From Curtobacterium sp. 9128 (lineage in GTDB: Bacteria; Actinomycetota; Actinomycetes; Actinomycetales; Microbacteriaceae), in the NCBI RefSeq assembly GCF_007673775.1, contig NZ_VEAF01000004.1:1-63440 (forward strand): DNA of 63,440 nucleotides, given 5' to 3'. Shown in pieces: positions 8,005 to 15,217 of the stretch (the first letter of the stretch is position 1; each line of letters opens with the position of its first letter). The notes beneath the pieces are model-generated. The model made no database searches and had not been told where the DNA came from. It worked only from the letters and a program-made list of their open reading frames with translations. A program made the position numbers and the translations under genes.

Positions 8005-8625
8005 GTGGGAGAACCGGCGGAGCGAGGGCGTCGCGCGGTGATCGTCGAGGCCGCCGCGGGGGAGTTCGACCGCGACGGCTACGCCACGGCCAGCATCGCC
8101 GGGATCGCCCGCGCGGCCGGCATCGGGCAGGGTGCGCTCCACCACCACTTCCCGACGAAGCTGTCGATCGCCCACGCGGTGATCGACGAGCAGAACGCCA
8201 GGACCTTCGCCGCGATGGACTTCACCGACGAGTCCCCGGTCGGGTCGCTCGTGCGGGCCTCCCGCGCGATCGCGGACCTGCTCATGGCGGACCTGGTCGT
8301 CCGGGCCGGCATCCGGCTCTCGCTCGAGCACGGCGTGCTCGCCGGCGCGACCTCGAGCTTCTACGAACAGTGGATCGCCGGGGTGGTGGACGTCTTCCGG
8401 CTCGCCGTCGCCCGCGGCGAGGTCGGGTCCGCACTGACACCGGAGCAGCTCGGTGACACGGTGGTGCCCTACTTCACGGGGGTGCAGCTCGTGTCGAACG
8501 TCCGGTCGGGGCGTGCCCATCTGCTGCCCTCGGTAGGGACGATGTGGCGCGTCCTGGTCCTGGCATCGGTGGAACGGGCACACCGCGGCCGTCTGCTCGC
8601 CCTCGTGGACGACCTCTTCGGCTGA
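8005..8625 (+). CDS. TetR/AcrR family transcriptional regulator
   Basis: 206 aa, GTG start. Residues about 8-55 are a TetR DNA-binding domain: AVIVEAAAGEFDRDGYATAS, then the helix-turn-helix around IAGIARAAGIGQGALHHHF and PTKLSIAHAV. The LHHHFPTK segment resembles the gamma-butyrolactone-receptor-like branch, but that is only a similarity. The C-terminal ligand domain is unassigned. It lies downstream of the NAD(P)-binding protein gene in the same direction, and is convergent with the BLUF gene only 6 bp away with no terminator between them. Target genes are unknown. Confidence 0.88.
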   Translation: MGEPAERGRRAVIVEAAAGEFDRDGYATASIAGIARAAGIGQGALHHHFPTKLSIAHAVIDEQNARTFAAMDFTDESPVGSLVRASRAIADLLMADLVVRAGIRLSLEHGVLAGATSSFYEQWIAGVVDVFRLAVARGEVGSALTPEQLGDTVVPYFTGVQLVSNVRSGRAHLLPSVGTMWRVLVLASVERAHRGRLLALVDDLFG

Positions 8626-8631
8626 GCGAGG

Positions 8632-9060
8632 TCAGACGTCGTGGAGTTCGCGGTCGCGGAACCACTTCAGCAGCCACGCGGCGCTCGTCCGGTCGAAGGA
8701 CCGCGGGAAGTCGGTGGTCCCGGTGAGGAACGGGCTGAACCCCTCCTCGACGGCGAGGTCGTGGTCGTCGAGCCCGCGGTAGGCCATCGACCACCCGTCG
8801 AACCGGCGTCGCTCGATGTCCTCGCGGATCAGCGACGTGACCTCGGAGTGCCGCGGGTCCTGCGAGATGACGGCGAACCGGTCGTCGACGCTCCACGCCG
8901 GACCCTCGAGCAACTGCATGAACCGGCCGCCCTTGGCGACGAGGAGCCCGGAGACGCCGAGCGCCTCGTTGTTGAGGCGGGCTTCGCGGAGCAGCTCGCC
9001 GAGGTCGGCGTCGGAGAAGGGCTGTTCCGCGCGACTCATGTAGACGATCGAGACGAGCAC
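8632..9060 (-). CDS. BLUF-domain blue-light photoreceptor (stand-alone)
   Basis: 142 aa with GTG start, giving MLVSIVYMSRA at the N-terminus. It is a single BLUF domain that binds FAD non-covalently and senses blue light. All residues of the photoactive site can be placed by spacing against AppA: Tyr7, Asn31, Gln49, Trp90 and Met92 (Tyr-to-Gln spacing 42, Tyr-to-Trp spacing 83, as in AppA Y21/Q63/W104, from memory). The flavin pocket segment NNEALGVSGLLVAKGGRFMQ is intact. No output domain is fused, so it must act through a partner protein; the neighbouring TetR and VOC genes are only positional candidates. CAGGAT lies 6 nt upstream of the start. Confidence 0.93.
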   Translation of the reverse strand: MLVSIVYMSRAEQPFSDADLGELLREARLNNEALGVSGLLVAKGGRFMQLLEGPAWSVDDRFAVISQDPRHSEVTSLIREDIERRRFDGWSMAYRGLDDHDLAVEEGFSPFLTGTTDFPRSFDRTSAAWLLKWFRDRELHDV

Positions 9061-9077
9061 GGGACCATCCTGCCGGG

Positions 9078-9509
9078 TCAGACCTGACGGTGTCCGACGG
9101 AGGACTGGAATCGGATGAGGTACCCGTCGGGGTCGGTCACCAGGAACTGGCGGACACCGGCCTCCCGCGCGGCGTCGACGCGGTACCACTTCGTCTCCGG
9201 CTCGAGGAAGAGCGGGATGCTCGCCGACCGCAGGTCCGCGGCGATCGCGTCGCTGTCCGGAACGCTGACCTGGAGGTTGATCCCGCGACCGTAGGGCCGC
9301 TCGAGCGGGCCCGTGACCCACTTCCGCCCGACGCCGGCCTGCTCGAGCATGACGTGCGCCGAACCGAGGACGACGTACGCGAAGCGTTCCTCCGGTCGGT
9401 CGTACGCCACGGTGAACCCGCAGAGGTCGACCCAGAACGCCAGGCTCGTGTCGAGGTCGTCGACGAGGAGTTCGGGGACGAGGGCGGGGTCGGGCGATGG
9501 CGAGGTCAC
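9078..9509 (-). CDS. VOC-superfamily (glyoxalase/bleomycin-resistance-like) protein
   Basis: 143 aa. Two beta-alpha-beta-beta-beta modules typical of the vicinal oxygen chelate fold are readable: VPELLVDDLDTSLAFWVDLC at the start and FLVTDPDGYLIRF near the end, with the ERFAYVVLGSAHVMLEQAG strands between. The length fits the small bleomycin-resistance-protein type, which binds drugs by sequestration, but many members are enzymes of unknown substrate. The start is GTG at 9509. The gene diverges from the phosphatase gene across only 23 bp, with overlapping -10 boxes. Confidence 0.85.
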   Translation of the reverse strand: MTSPSPDPALVPELLVDDLDTSLAFWVDLCGFTVAYDRPEERFAYVVLGSAHVMLEQAGVGRKWVTGPLERPYGRGINLQVSVPDSDAIAADLRSASIPLFLEPETKWYRVDAAREAGVRQFLVTDPDGYLIRFQSSVGHRQV

Positions 9510-9515
9510 GGGTCC

Positions 9516-9521
9516 AGCCTA
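9516..9521 (-). promoter_or_regulatory. -10 box TAGGCT (minus strand), leaderless start of VOC gene
   Basis: TAGGCT on the minus strand, 6 nt, then GTG at 9509. It overlaps the plus-strand -10 at 9520-9525 by two bases. Confidence 0.5.
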
Positions 9522-9525
9522 GGAT
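9520..9525 (+). promoter_or_regulatory. -10 box TAGGAT (plus strand), leaderless start of phosphatase gene
   Basis: TAGGAT, 7 nt, then ATG at 9533. It shares the palindromic CCTAGG centre with the opposing -10, so RNA polymerase cannot occupy both promoters at once. Confidence 0.5.
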
Positions 9526-9532
9526 CGACCCC

Positions 9533-10240
9533 ATGGCGACCGTCCTCCTCGTCCGGCACGGACGTACCACCGCGAACGCGACCGGACTCCTGGCGGGCCG
9601 CACCGCCGGGGTCGCGCTCGACAGCACCGGCAAGCAGCAGGCAGCCAGGACCGCGGAGCGCATCGCCGCCGTCCCCCTCGCGGCCGTCGTGTCGAGTCCG
9701 CTCGAGCGCTGCCGGCAGACCGCGCGCGCGATCACGGCCTTCCAGGACGGCACACCCGAGCAGCGCATCGAGCGCGGGATCACGGAGTGCGACTACGGCG
9801 AGTGGCAGAACCGGAAGCTCGCCGACCTGGCGAAGGAGCCGCTCTGGCGGACCGTGCAGACGAACCCGAGCGCGGTGGTCTTCCCCGGCGGGGAGTCCAT
9901 GCAGACCATGCAGTCCCGCGCGGTGTCCGCGATCCGCCGACTCGACGCCGAGATCGAACAGGAGCACGGCCCGCACGCGGTCTGGGTCGCGGTGAGCCAC
10001 GGCGACGTCATCAAGTCGATCCTCGCGGACGCCCTCGGCATGCACCTCGACCTGTTCCAACGGATCACGGTCGGTCCGGCGTCCGTGTCCGTCGTGCGCT
10101 ACGGCGAGCACCGCCCGGAGGTCGCCGCGACCAACACCGACTCCGGCGACCTGTCGTGGCTCAGGGCGGCGGCAGCCCCGACCGGGGACGCCGCGGTCGG
10201 CGGTGGTGCGGGCAACGAGACCGGAACCGCCAGTCCCTGA
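9533..10240 (+). CDS. Histidine phosphatase, MSMEG_4193-type (first gene of conserved actinobacterial trio)
   Basis: 235 aa. The phosphoglycerate-mutase/histidine-phosphatase signature VLLVRHGRTTANATG sits at residues 4-18 (phospho-His9). A second catalytic His is in VAVSHGDVIKS, and VSSPLERCRQTA and ITECDYGEWQ complete the active site. By neighbours it is the MSMEG_4193-type putative phosphomutase (TIGR03848, from memory), which regularly occurs with DUF3090 (TIGR03847) and an SCO1664-type protein (TIGR03843); both follow here. The substrate is unknown. The start is set by the -10 box 7 nt upstream. The mshC gene that I recall near this trio in some actinobacteria is not in the window. Confidence 0.9.
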   Translation: MATVLLVRHGRTTANATGLLAGRTAGVALDSTGKQQAARTAERIAAVPLAAVVSSPLERCRQTARAITAFQDGTPEQRIERGITECDYGEWQNRKLADLAKEPLWRTVQTNPSAVVFPGGESMQTMQSRAVSAIRRLDAEIEQEHGPHAVWVAVSHGDVIKSILADALGMHLDLFQRITVGPASVSVVRYGEHRPEVAATNTDSGDLSWLRAAAAPTGDAAVGGGAGNETGTASP

Positions 10241-10261
10241 ACGGACGCAGGCACCCGCTCC

Positions 10262-10267
10262 TACAAT
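10262..10267 (+). promoter_or_regulatory. -10 box TACAAT, leaderless start of DUF3090 gene
   Basis: TACAAT, 6 nt, then ATG at 10274. A separate promoter for the DUF3090-kinase pair 22 nt after the phosphatase stop. Confidence 0.55.
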
Positions 10268-10273
10268 GCGGGT

Positions 10274-10798
10274 ATGCCCCCCATCGTCCACGGCTTCGAC
10301 TGGCCGGACCGTCTCGTCGTCGGCACCATCGGGCGCCCCGGTGAGCGGTCCTTCTACCTGCAGGCACGCGACGGCCGCCGTGTGGTGAGCGTCGCCCTCG
10401 AGAAGGAACAGTCCGCGGTCCTGGCCGAGAAGCTCGACGAGCTCCTCGACGAGGTCGCCACCGTGGAGGAGAACCGGTTCAGCGTGCCCCCGACGGTGCC
10501 GCGCGAGCTGCACGACGTCGACCCGCTCGACCAGCCGGTGGAGCCCGAGTTCCGGGCCGGCGCCCTCAGCCTGGGGTTCGACCCCGCGACGGCGCAGGTG
10601 GTCATCGAGGCGTACCCGATCGAGGACGAGATCGAGATCTCCGAAGAGGCCGACGAGACCGGGGAGATCGAGGCCGTCGTCGAGATGCCCGAGCCCACGG
10701 AGCTCCTCCAGGTCAAGATCCCGGTCGGCACGGCACGCGCCTTCGTCGAGCGGACCCGTGAGGTCGTCGCGGCCGGACGGCAGCCCGGCGACGCATGA
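10274..10798 (+). CDS. DUF3090 family protein, apparently lacking the C-terminal zinc ribbon
   Basis: 174 aa. The opening VHGFDWPDRLVVGTIGRPGE, FYLQARDGRRVVSVALEKEQ and FRAGALSLGFDPATAQVVIE fit the DUF3090/TIGR03847 family, conserved in actinobacteria and of unknown function. An acidic insert (EDEIEISEEADETGEIEAVV) sits in the middle. From memory, most members continue after the FVERTREVVAAGR helix into a CPxCG...CPR zinc ribbon. Here the protein stops at GRQPGDA and its TGA overlaps the ATG of the next gene (ATGA), so the tail seems lost rather than frameshifted. Translational coupling to the SCO1664-type gene suggests a complex or fixed stoichiometry. Confidence 0.88.
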   Translation: MPPIVHGFDWPDRLVVGTIGRPGERSFYLQARDGRRVVSVALEKEQSAVLAEKLDELLDEVATVEENRFSVPPTVPRELHDVDPLDQPVEPEFRAGALSLGFDPATAQVVIEAYPIEDEIEISEEADETGEIEAVVEMPEPTELLQVKIPVGTARAFVERTREVVAAGRQPGDA

Positions 10799-11562
10799 CC
10801 GGAGCCGAGGCGAGCGGGATGCAGCTCACCGCCCGCATCCGCGAGGCATCGAACGCCACGTTCCTCGCCGAGCTCGACGGTGAGCAGGTGGTCTACAAGC
10901 CGATCGCGGGGGAGAAGCCCCTCTGGGACTTCCCGGACGGCACACTCGCCGGCCGTGAGGTCGCCGCCTTCCTGGTCTCCGAGGCGTTCGGGTGGCGCGT
11001 CGTGCCGCCGACGTGGCTCGGTGACGGGCCGCTCGGACGCGGCATGGTGCAGCGGTGGCAGGACGTCGACCCGGACCAGGACGCCGTCGACGTCATCCCG
11101 ACCGAGGAGGCCGAGCAGCCGGACCAGCGGATGAAGACCGTCCTCGAGGCGATCGACGAGCACGACCGACCGGTCACCCTGGTGCACGAGGACACCCCGG
11201 CCCTCCGCCGGATGGCCGTCTTCGACGTCGTGGCCAACAACGCGGACCGGAAGGGCGGGCACGTCCTCGCGATGCCGGACGGCCACCGCCACGGTGTCGA
11301 CCACGGCCTCACCTTCCACGTCGAGCACAAGCTCCGCACGGTGCTCTGGGGCTGGGTCGGTGAACCGCTGCACGACGACGAGCTGGCCGGGATCGACCGC
11401 GTCGTCACCGCGCTCCACGGAGACCTCGGCGTACAGCTCGAGGAGCACCTGACCGTCGACGAGATCGACAACCTCGAGGCGCGATGCGCCGCCCTGGCGG
11501 CGACCGGCCGCTTCCCCGCCCCCAACGGGTACGGGCCGGCCGTCCCCTGGCCGCTCTTCTGA
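10795..11562 (+). CDS. SCO1664-family protein with PI3K/PI4K-like kinase fold
   Basis: 255 aa, overlapping the DUF3090 stop by 4 nt. Kinase-like marks are visible: VVYKPIAGEKPLWDFPDG with candidate ATP-site Lys35 and REVAAFLVSEAFGW. A catalytic-loop-like DVVANNADRKGGH (about residues 143-156) is followed by the metal-site-like GVDHG. This matches the TIGR03843/SCO1664 family, distantly related to phosphatidylinositol 3-/4-kinases. The substrate has not been established as far as I know. Together with the upstream histidine phosphatase it may form a phosphorylation/dephosphorylation pair. It ends convergently with the VWA gene, with a shared hairpin between them. Confidence 0.88.
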   Translation: MTGAEASGMQLTARIREASNATFLAELDGEQVVYKPIAGEKPLWDFPDGTLAGREVAAFLVSEAFGWRVVPPTWLGDGPLGRGMVQRWQDVDPDQDAVDVIPTEEAEQPDQRMKTVLEAIDEHDRPVTLVHEDTPALRRMAVFDVVANNADRKGGHVLAMPDGHRHGVDHGLTFHVEHKLRTVLWGWVGEPLHDDELAGIDRVVTALHGDLGVQLEEHLTVDEIDNLEARCAALAATGRFPAPNGYGPAVPWPLF

Positions 11563-11647
11563 GCGGACCTGCGCAGCAGGGCGACAGGGACGCCCGCGGG
11601 CGCGCGCACACTCGTCGTCACCGCGCGCAGATGGCGAGGGACGACGG

Positions 11648-11682
11648 ACGGGAGGCCCGTGGCGGCACCGCCACGGGCCTCC
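11648..11682. terminator. Palindromic terminator family, copy A (bidirectional)
   Basis: GACGGAC leads into a 14-bp stem (11651-11664 with 11669-11682, left arm GGAGGCCCGTGGCG) and a 4-nt loop. It sits between the convergent SCO1664-type and VWA genes and shares the seed GACGGACGGGAGGC with the hairpins at 15160, 24325 and 57506. Confidence 0.8.
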
Positions 11683-11688
11683 AGGCCG

Positions 11689-13722
11689 TCAGCCGAACCG
11701 GCCGAACCCGCCCCAGTCGTCGTCGCGGAAGAGCGCGCCGCCGCGTCGTGACCCCAGGTAGGAGCCGACCACGGCGACCCCGAGGTCGTCGTTCTCCGGC
11801 GCGGTGACCGTGCCGTCCACGCGCCGGGCCATGCCGTCGATGAAGCGGGCGAGACCTGGGTCGTCGCCGAGCCGGAAGAAGGTCGTCTGCGCGCCGAGCC
11901 GGCGGGCGTTGTCGAGCTCACGGACGCTCAGCGCGATCGTCATCGGGTCCGGCGGGTAGCTGAAGAACACCTGCCCGTCGGGCTCGAGGTGCGACGTCGG
12001 CTCGCCGTCGGTGACGATGAGCAGCACCGGTTGCGCCGTGGGGTGCTTCCGGAAGTGCCGGTTCGCCAGGAGCAGCGCGTGGTGCAGGTTCGTGCCCTTG
12101 TCCCACATCGCGTCGAGGCCGACAAGCTGCTCGACGTCCATCACCTCGGCCTCGCGCCCGAAGGCGATGAGCTGGAGCTCGTCGCCGCGGAACCGGGTGG
12201 AGATGAGCGTGTGCAGGGCGAGCGCGGTGCGCTTCATCGGGACCCAGCGGTCCTCCATCGCCATCGAGAACGACGTGTCGACCAGCAGCGCCACGCACGC
12301 CTGCGTCCGTGCCTCGGTCTCCTGCACCTCGACGTCGTCGATCGTCAGGCGCACCCCGGCGTCGTCACGGCCTGACGCTGCCGTGCGGGTGACGGCGTTC
12401 GTGATGGTGCGGGGGATGTCCCACGGCTCGGTGTCGCCGAAGGCCCACTGGCGGGTGGCGCCGGACGGCTCGCCGGACGCTCCCGAACGGCGGAGGTCAC
12501 GTGCGCCCTGCCGACCGGACATCTTCTGCGCGACGTCCTTGAGCAGGCTCTTGCCGAGCTGCCGCATGGCCTTCGGCGTGAGCTTGTACTGCCCGTCGGC
12601 ACCGCGACGCATCGTGCCGGAGTTGCGGAGGGCCTTCTCGAGCTGCTGGAGCGTCCTGGCGTCGACCGCGGCGTCGTTCCCGAGCTGCCGGGCGAGCGAC
12701 TCCAGGTCGAGGTCGTCGAGGTCCGAACCCGGGCTCGACTGCGCGAGCTGCTCGGCGAGGGCGTCGAGGTCGGCGATGTCCTGGAACACCCCGGTGCCGT
12801 CGCCGAGGCCGAGCCCCTGGTCGCCCTCCATCCGCTCGGACCCGCCCCAGTCCTCCCCGGGGCGGAGCGCGCGGAGGTTCCCGTCGAGCTGGCTGAGCGC
12901 GCCCATGAGGTCGGGGGAGCCGAACGCCTGCTGCGCCAGGGCATCGAGTTCGTCGCGCTGCTCCTGCGTCATCGAGTTCCGCATCCGCTGGGCGGCGGCC
13001 GACCGGGCGGCGAGGTCGTCGAGCAGTTCGTCGACGTTCTGCGGACCCGACGGGAAGTACTCGCCGTGCTTCGCCATGAACTCGTCGAACTGCTCCTGCG
13101 TGTCGGTACCGGCGCGGTGGTCCTCGAGGAGCTGGTTGAGGTCCTGCATCATCGCCTGCACGTCGGCGCGGTCGGCGTCGCTGGCGTTCTCGAGCGCCTG
13201 CTTCATGCCGGTGAAGCGCTGGTCGAGCATCTCGCGGCCGAGCAGGTCCTTGATCTCCTCGAACTTCTGCCTGGCCTCCGGGCTCTTCCAGTCGTAGGCG
13301 CCCAGTTCGCTGACCGCCGCCGCCGGCGACGGCGGGAGGCTGTCGAGCTGCATCTCGGCCAGGGCACGGTCGCCGTCGTCCATCTCGGTGTCGCGCGCGA
13401 GCTGCCCACGCTCAGCGAGCACGGCCTCGTCGAGCAGCTGTTTGATCTGCTGCAGGGTGCCGTCGAGGTTGTTCTTCGCCGTGAGTTCGCGGCGCTTCTC
13501 GGCGACGCGCCGTGCCAGGTCGTCGAGACCGCGCTGGTCACGGCCGCCGCGGCGCAGGAACTCCCGCATGGCCCGCTCGGGGGAGTACCCCGCCATGACG
13601 TCCTGGCCGATCGCGTCGAGCGCCTCGGACAGGTCGGCGGGCGGCGCGAGCGGATCGGGACCGCCCTCGTACCTGCCGTACCGGGTGTCCCGCGACAACC
13701 GGCGGTTCTGCCGACTAGCCAT
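11689..13722 (-). CDS. VWA-domain protein, partner of an AAA+ chelatase-like ATPase
   Basis: 677 aa. The N-terminal 400 residues are charged and helical. The C-terminal half is a von Willebrand A domain with an intact MIDAS start (LLVDTSFSMAMEDRW), LQLIAFGREAEVMD, a TNLHHALL segment and VTDGEPTSHLEPDG. Its start overlaps the stop of the upstream AAA+ gene by 8 nt, so the two are translated as a pair, like the BchD/BchI or CobT/CobS type of metal chelatase or MoxR-VWA remodelling pairs. No porphyrin or cobalamin gene is near. A protein-maturation or metal-insertion role is therefore inference only. The substrate is unknown. Confidence 0.85.
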   Translation of the reverse strand: MASRQNRRLSRDTRYGRYEGGPDPLAPPADLSEALDAIGQDVMAGYSPERAMREFLRRGGRDQRGLDDLARRVAEKRRELTAKNNLDGTLQQIKQLLDEAVLAERGQLARDTEMDDGDRALAEMQLDSLPPSPAAAVSELGAYDWKSPEARQKFEEIKDLLGREMLDQRFTGMKQALENASDADRADVQAMMQDLNQLLEDHRAGTDTQEQFDEFMAKHGEYFPSGPQNVDELLDDLAARSAAAQRMRNSMTQEQRDELDALAQQAFGSPDLMGALSQLDGNLRALRPGEDWGGSERMEGDQGLGLGDGTGVFQDIADLDALAEQLAQSSPGSDLDDLDLESLARQLGNDAAVDARTLQQLEKALRNSGTMRRGADGQYKLTPKAMRQLGKSLLKDVAQKMSGRQGARDLRRSGASGEPSGATRQWAFGDTEPWDIPRTITNAVTRTAASGRDDAGVRLTIDDVEVQETEARTQACVALLVDTSFSMAMEDRWVPMKRTALALHTLISTRFRGDELQLIAFGREAEVMDVEQLVGLDAMWDKGTNLHHALLLANRHFRKHPTAQPVLLIVTDGEPTSHLEPDGQVFFSYPPDPMTIALSVRELDNARRLGAQTTFFRLGDDPGLARFIDGMARRVDGTVTAPENDDLGVAVVGSYLGSRRGGALFRDDDWGGFGRFG

Positions 13723-15100
13723 AGACGGCTTCGCCCCCGCCGGACTCCTTGCTGATCTTGCGCGCGAGGAACAGACCCTCGAGCGCGAGCTCGATCGCGC
13801 CGGCCCGTTCGCCGTCGTTCGTGGCGCCGAGTCGTTCGCAGATCTGGTCGTAGAGGTCGGACTCGCCGAGCGAGGGGAGACCCTCGAGGAACGCCCGCGC
13901 CGACACCTGCTCGCCGGTGGTCACCATCGTGCCGCCGTCGAGGGCCTCGACCAGCTGGCCGAGGTCGAGCCCGCGCAGCCGGGACCGGACGGTCTCGGCG
14001 GTCGCGGTGCGGAGCAGGTGCTCGAGCACCTCGTCGGCCCGGTCCTCCTCGCCGGACTCGAACTCGATCTTGCCGCCGAGGACGTCGACCGCCGTCTCGA
14101 GGTCGATCGGTCGGGCGACCGGTTCCGTCTCGCCCTGTCGTGCCGCGCGGTGCACGGCCGCGGCGGAGACGGTCTCGGCGCCGGCGATCGAGAAGCGTGC
14201 GCTGACGCCGCTCCGCTGGTCCACGGCGCTCGACTCTCGCAGCGCCCGGGTGAAGCGGGCGAGGATCTCGACGAGTGCGTCGGGGACGTCGGCGGTCAGG
14301 TGCGCCTCCTGGCGGATGACGGCGATCTCGTCCTCGAGCTCGATCGGGTAGTGCGTGCGGATCTCGGCGCCGAAGCGGTCCTTGAGCGGCGTGATGATCC
14401 GGCCGCGGTTCGTGTAGTCCTCGGGGTTCGCGCTGGCGACGACGAGCACGTCGAGCGGCAGACGGAGCACGTAGCCGCGGATCTGCACGTCGCGCTCCTC
14501 CATCACGTTGAGCATCGCGACCTGGATGCGCTCGGCCAGGTCGGGGAGCTCGTTGATGGCGACGATGCCGCGGTGCGCCCGCGGGATGAGGCCGAAGTGG
14601 ATCGTCTCGGGGTCGCCGAGGCTGCGACCCTCCGCGACCTTCATGGGGTCGACGTCGCCGATGAGGTCGGCCACCGAGGTGTCCGGCGTCGCGAGCTTCT
14701 CGACGTAGCGGCCGTCACGGTGCCACCAGTCGATGGGCATGGCGTCGCCGAGCTCCTCGGCACGGCGGATGCTCGCGGTCGTGATCGGCTCGTAGGGGTG
14801 TTCGCCGAGTTCGGAGCCGGCGATCACCGGGGTCCACTCGTCGAGCAGCCCCTGCATCGTGCGGAGGAGCCGGGTCTTGCCCTGGCCACGCTCGCCGAGC
14901 AGGACCACGTCGTGGCCGGCGATGAGGGCACGTTCGAGCTGTGGGATGACGGTGGTCTCGAAGCCGTGCAGGCCGGGCCAGGGGTCGCGGCCCTCGCGGA
15001 GGGCACTGAGCAGGTTGTCGCGGATCTCGGCGCGGACCGTCTTCTGGACGTGACCAGAGGTGCGGAGCTCGCCGACCGTTCTCATGGTGGGTCGGGTCAC
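13715..15100 (-). CDS. AAA+ ATPase, magnesium-chelatase subunit I-like
   Basis: 461 aa. Walker A is VVLLGERGQGKTR, a Walker B-like region is GIVAINELPDLAERIQ, and the sensor part is VVASANPEDYTNRGRIITP; all are typical of the ChlI/MoxR clade. The GTG at 15100 is preferred over the ATG at 15085 because TACCGT lies 7 nt upstream of it; the protein would begin MTRPTMRTVGELRTSG. It drives conformational work on a VWA partner encoded directly downstream with 8-nt overlap. The pair forms a two-gene operon. A role in metal insertion or protein-complex maturation is inferred from the fold. Confidence 0.87.
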   Translation of the reverse strand: MTRPTMRTVGELRTSGHVQKTVRAEIRDNLLSALREGRDPWPGLHGFETTVIPQLERALIAGHDVVLLGERGQGKTRLLRTMQGLLDEWTPVIAGSELGEHPYEPITTASIRRAEELGDAMPIDWWHRDGRYVEKLATPDTSVADLIGDVDPMKVAEGRSLGDPETIHFGLIPRAHRGIVAINELPDLAERIQVAMLNVMEERDVQIRGYVLRLPLDVLVVASANPEDYTNRGRIITPLKDRFGAEIRTHYPIELEDEIAVIRQEAHLTADVPDALVEILARFTRALRESSAVDQRSGVSARFSIAGAETVSAAAVHRAARQGETEPVARPIDLETAVDVLGGKIEFESGEEDRADEVLEHLLRTATAETVRSRLRGLDLGQLVEALDGGTMVTTGEQVSARAFLEGLPSLGESDLYDQICERLGATNDGERAGAIELALEGLFLARKISKESGGGEAVYG

Positions 15101-15107
15101 GTGGTCG

Positions 15108-15113
15108 ACGGTA
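15108..15113 (-). promoter_or_regulatory. -10 box TACCGT, leaderless start of AAA+ gene
   Basis: TACCGT on the minus strand, 7 nt, then GTG at 15100. It supports the GTG start over the ATG 15 nt further in. Confidence 0.5.
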
Positions 15114-15159
15114 CGCCTGACCGCCGACGAACCGGCCCACCTGTTCGCCCAGGGCGAGT

Positions 15160-15213
15160 GACGACGGACGGAAGGCTCGGTGCCAGCTGGCACCGAGCCT
15201 CCCGTCCGCCGTC
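15160..15213 (-). terminator. Palindromic terminator family, copy B
   Basis: 54-nt palindrome of two 27-nt arms with two mismatches and no loop, centred on CGGTGCCAG/CTGGCACCG. It ends 4 nt from the stop of the MetE-like gene. Same seed (GACGGACGG, AGGC) as copies A, C and D; its core is almost identical to copy D. Confidence 0.85.
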
Positions 15214-15217
15214 GGCG

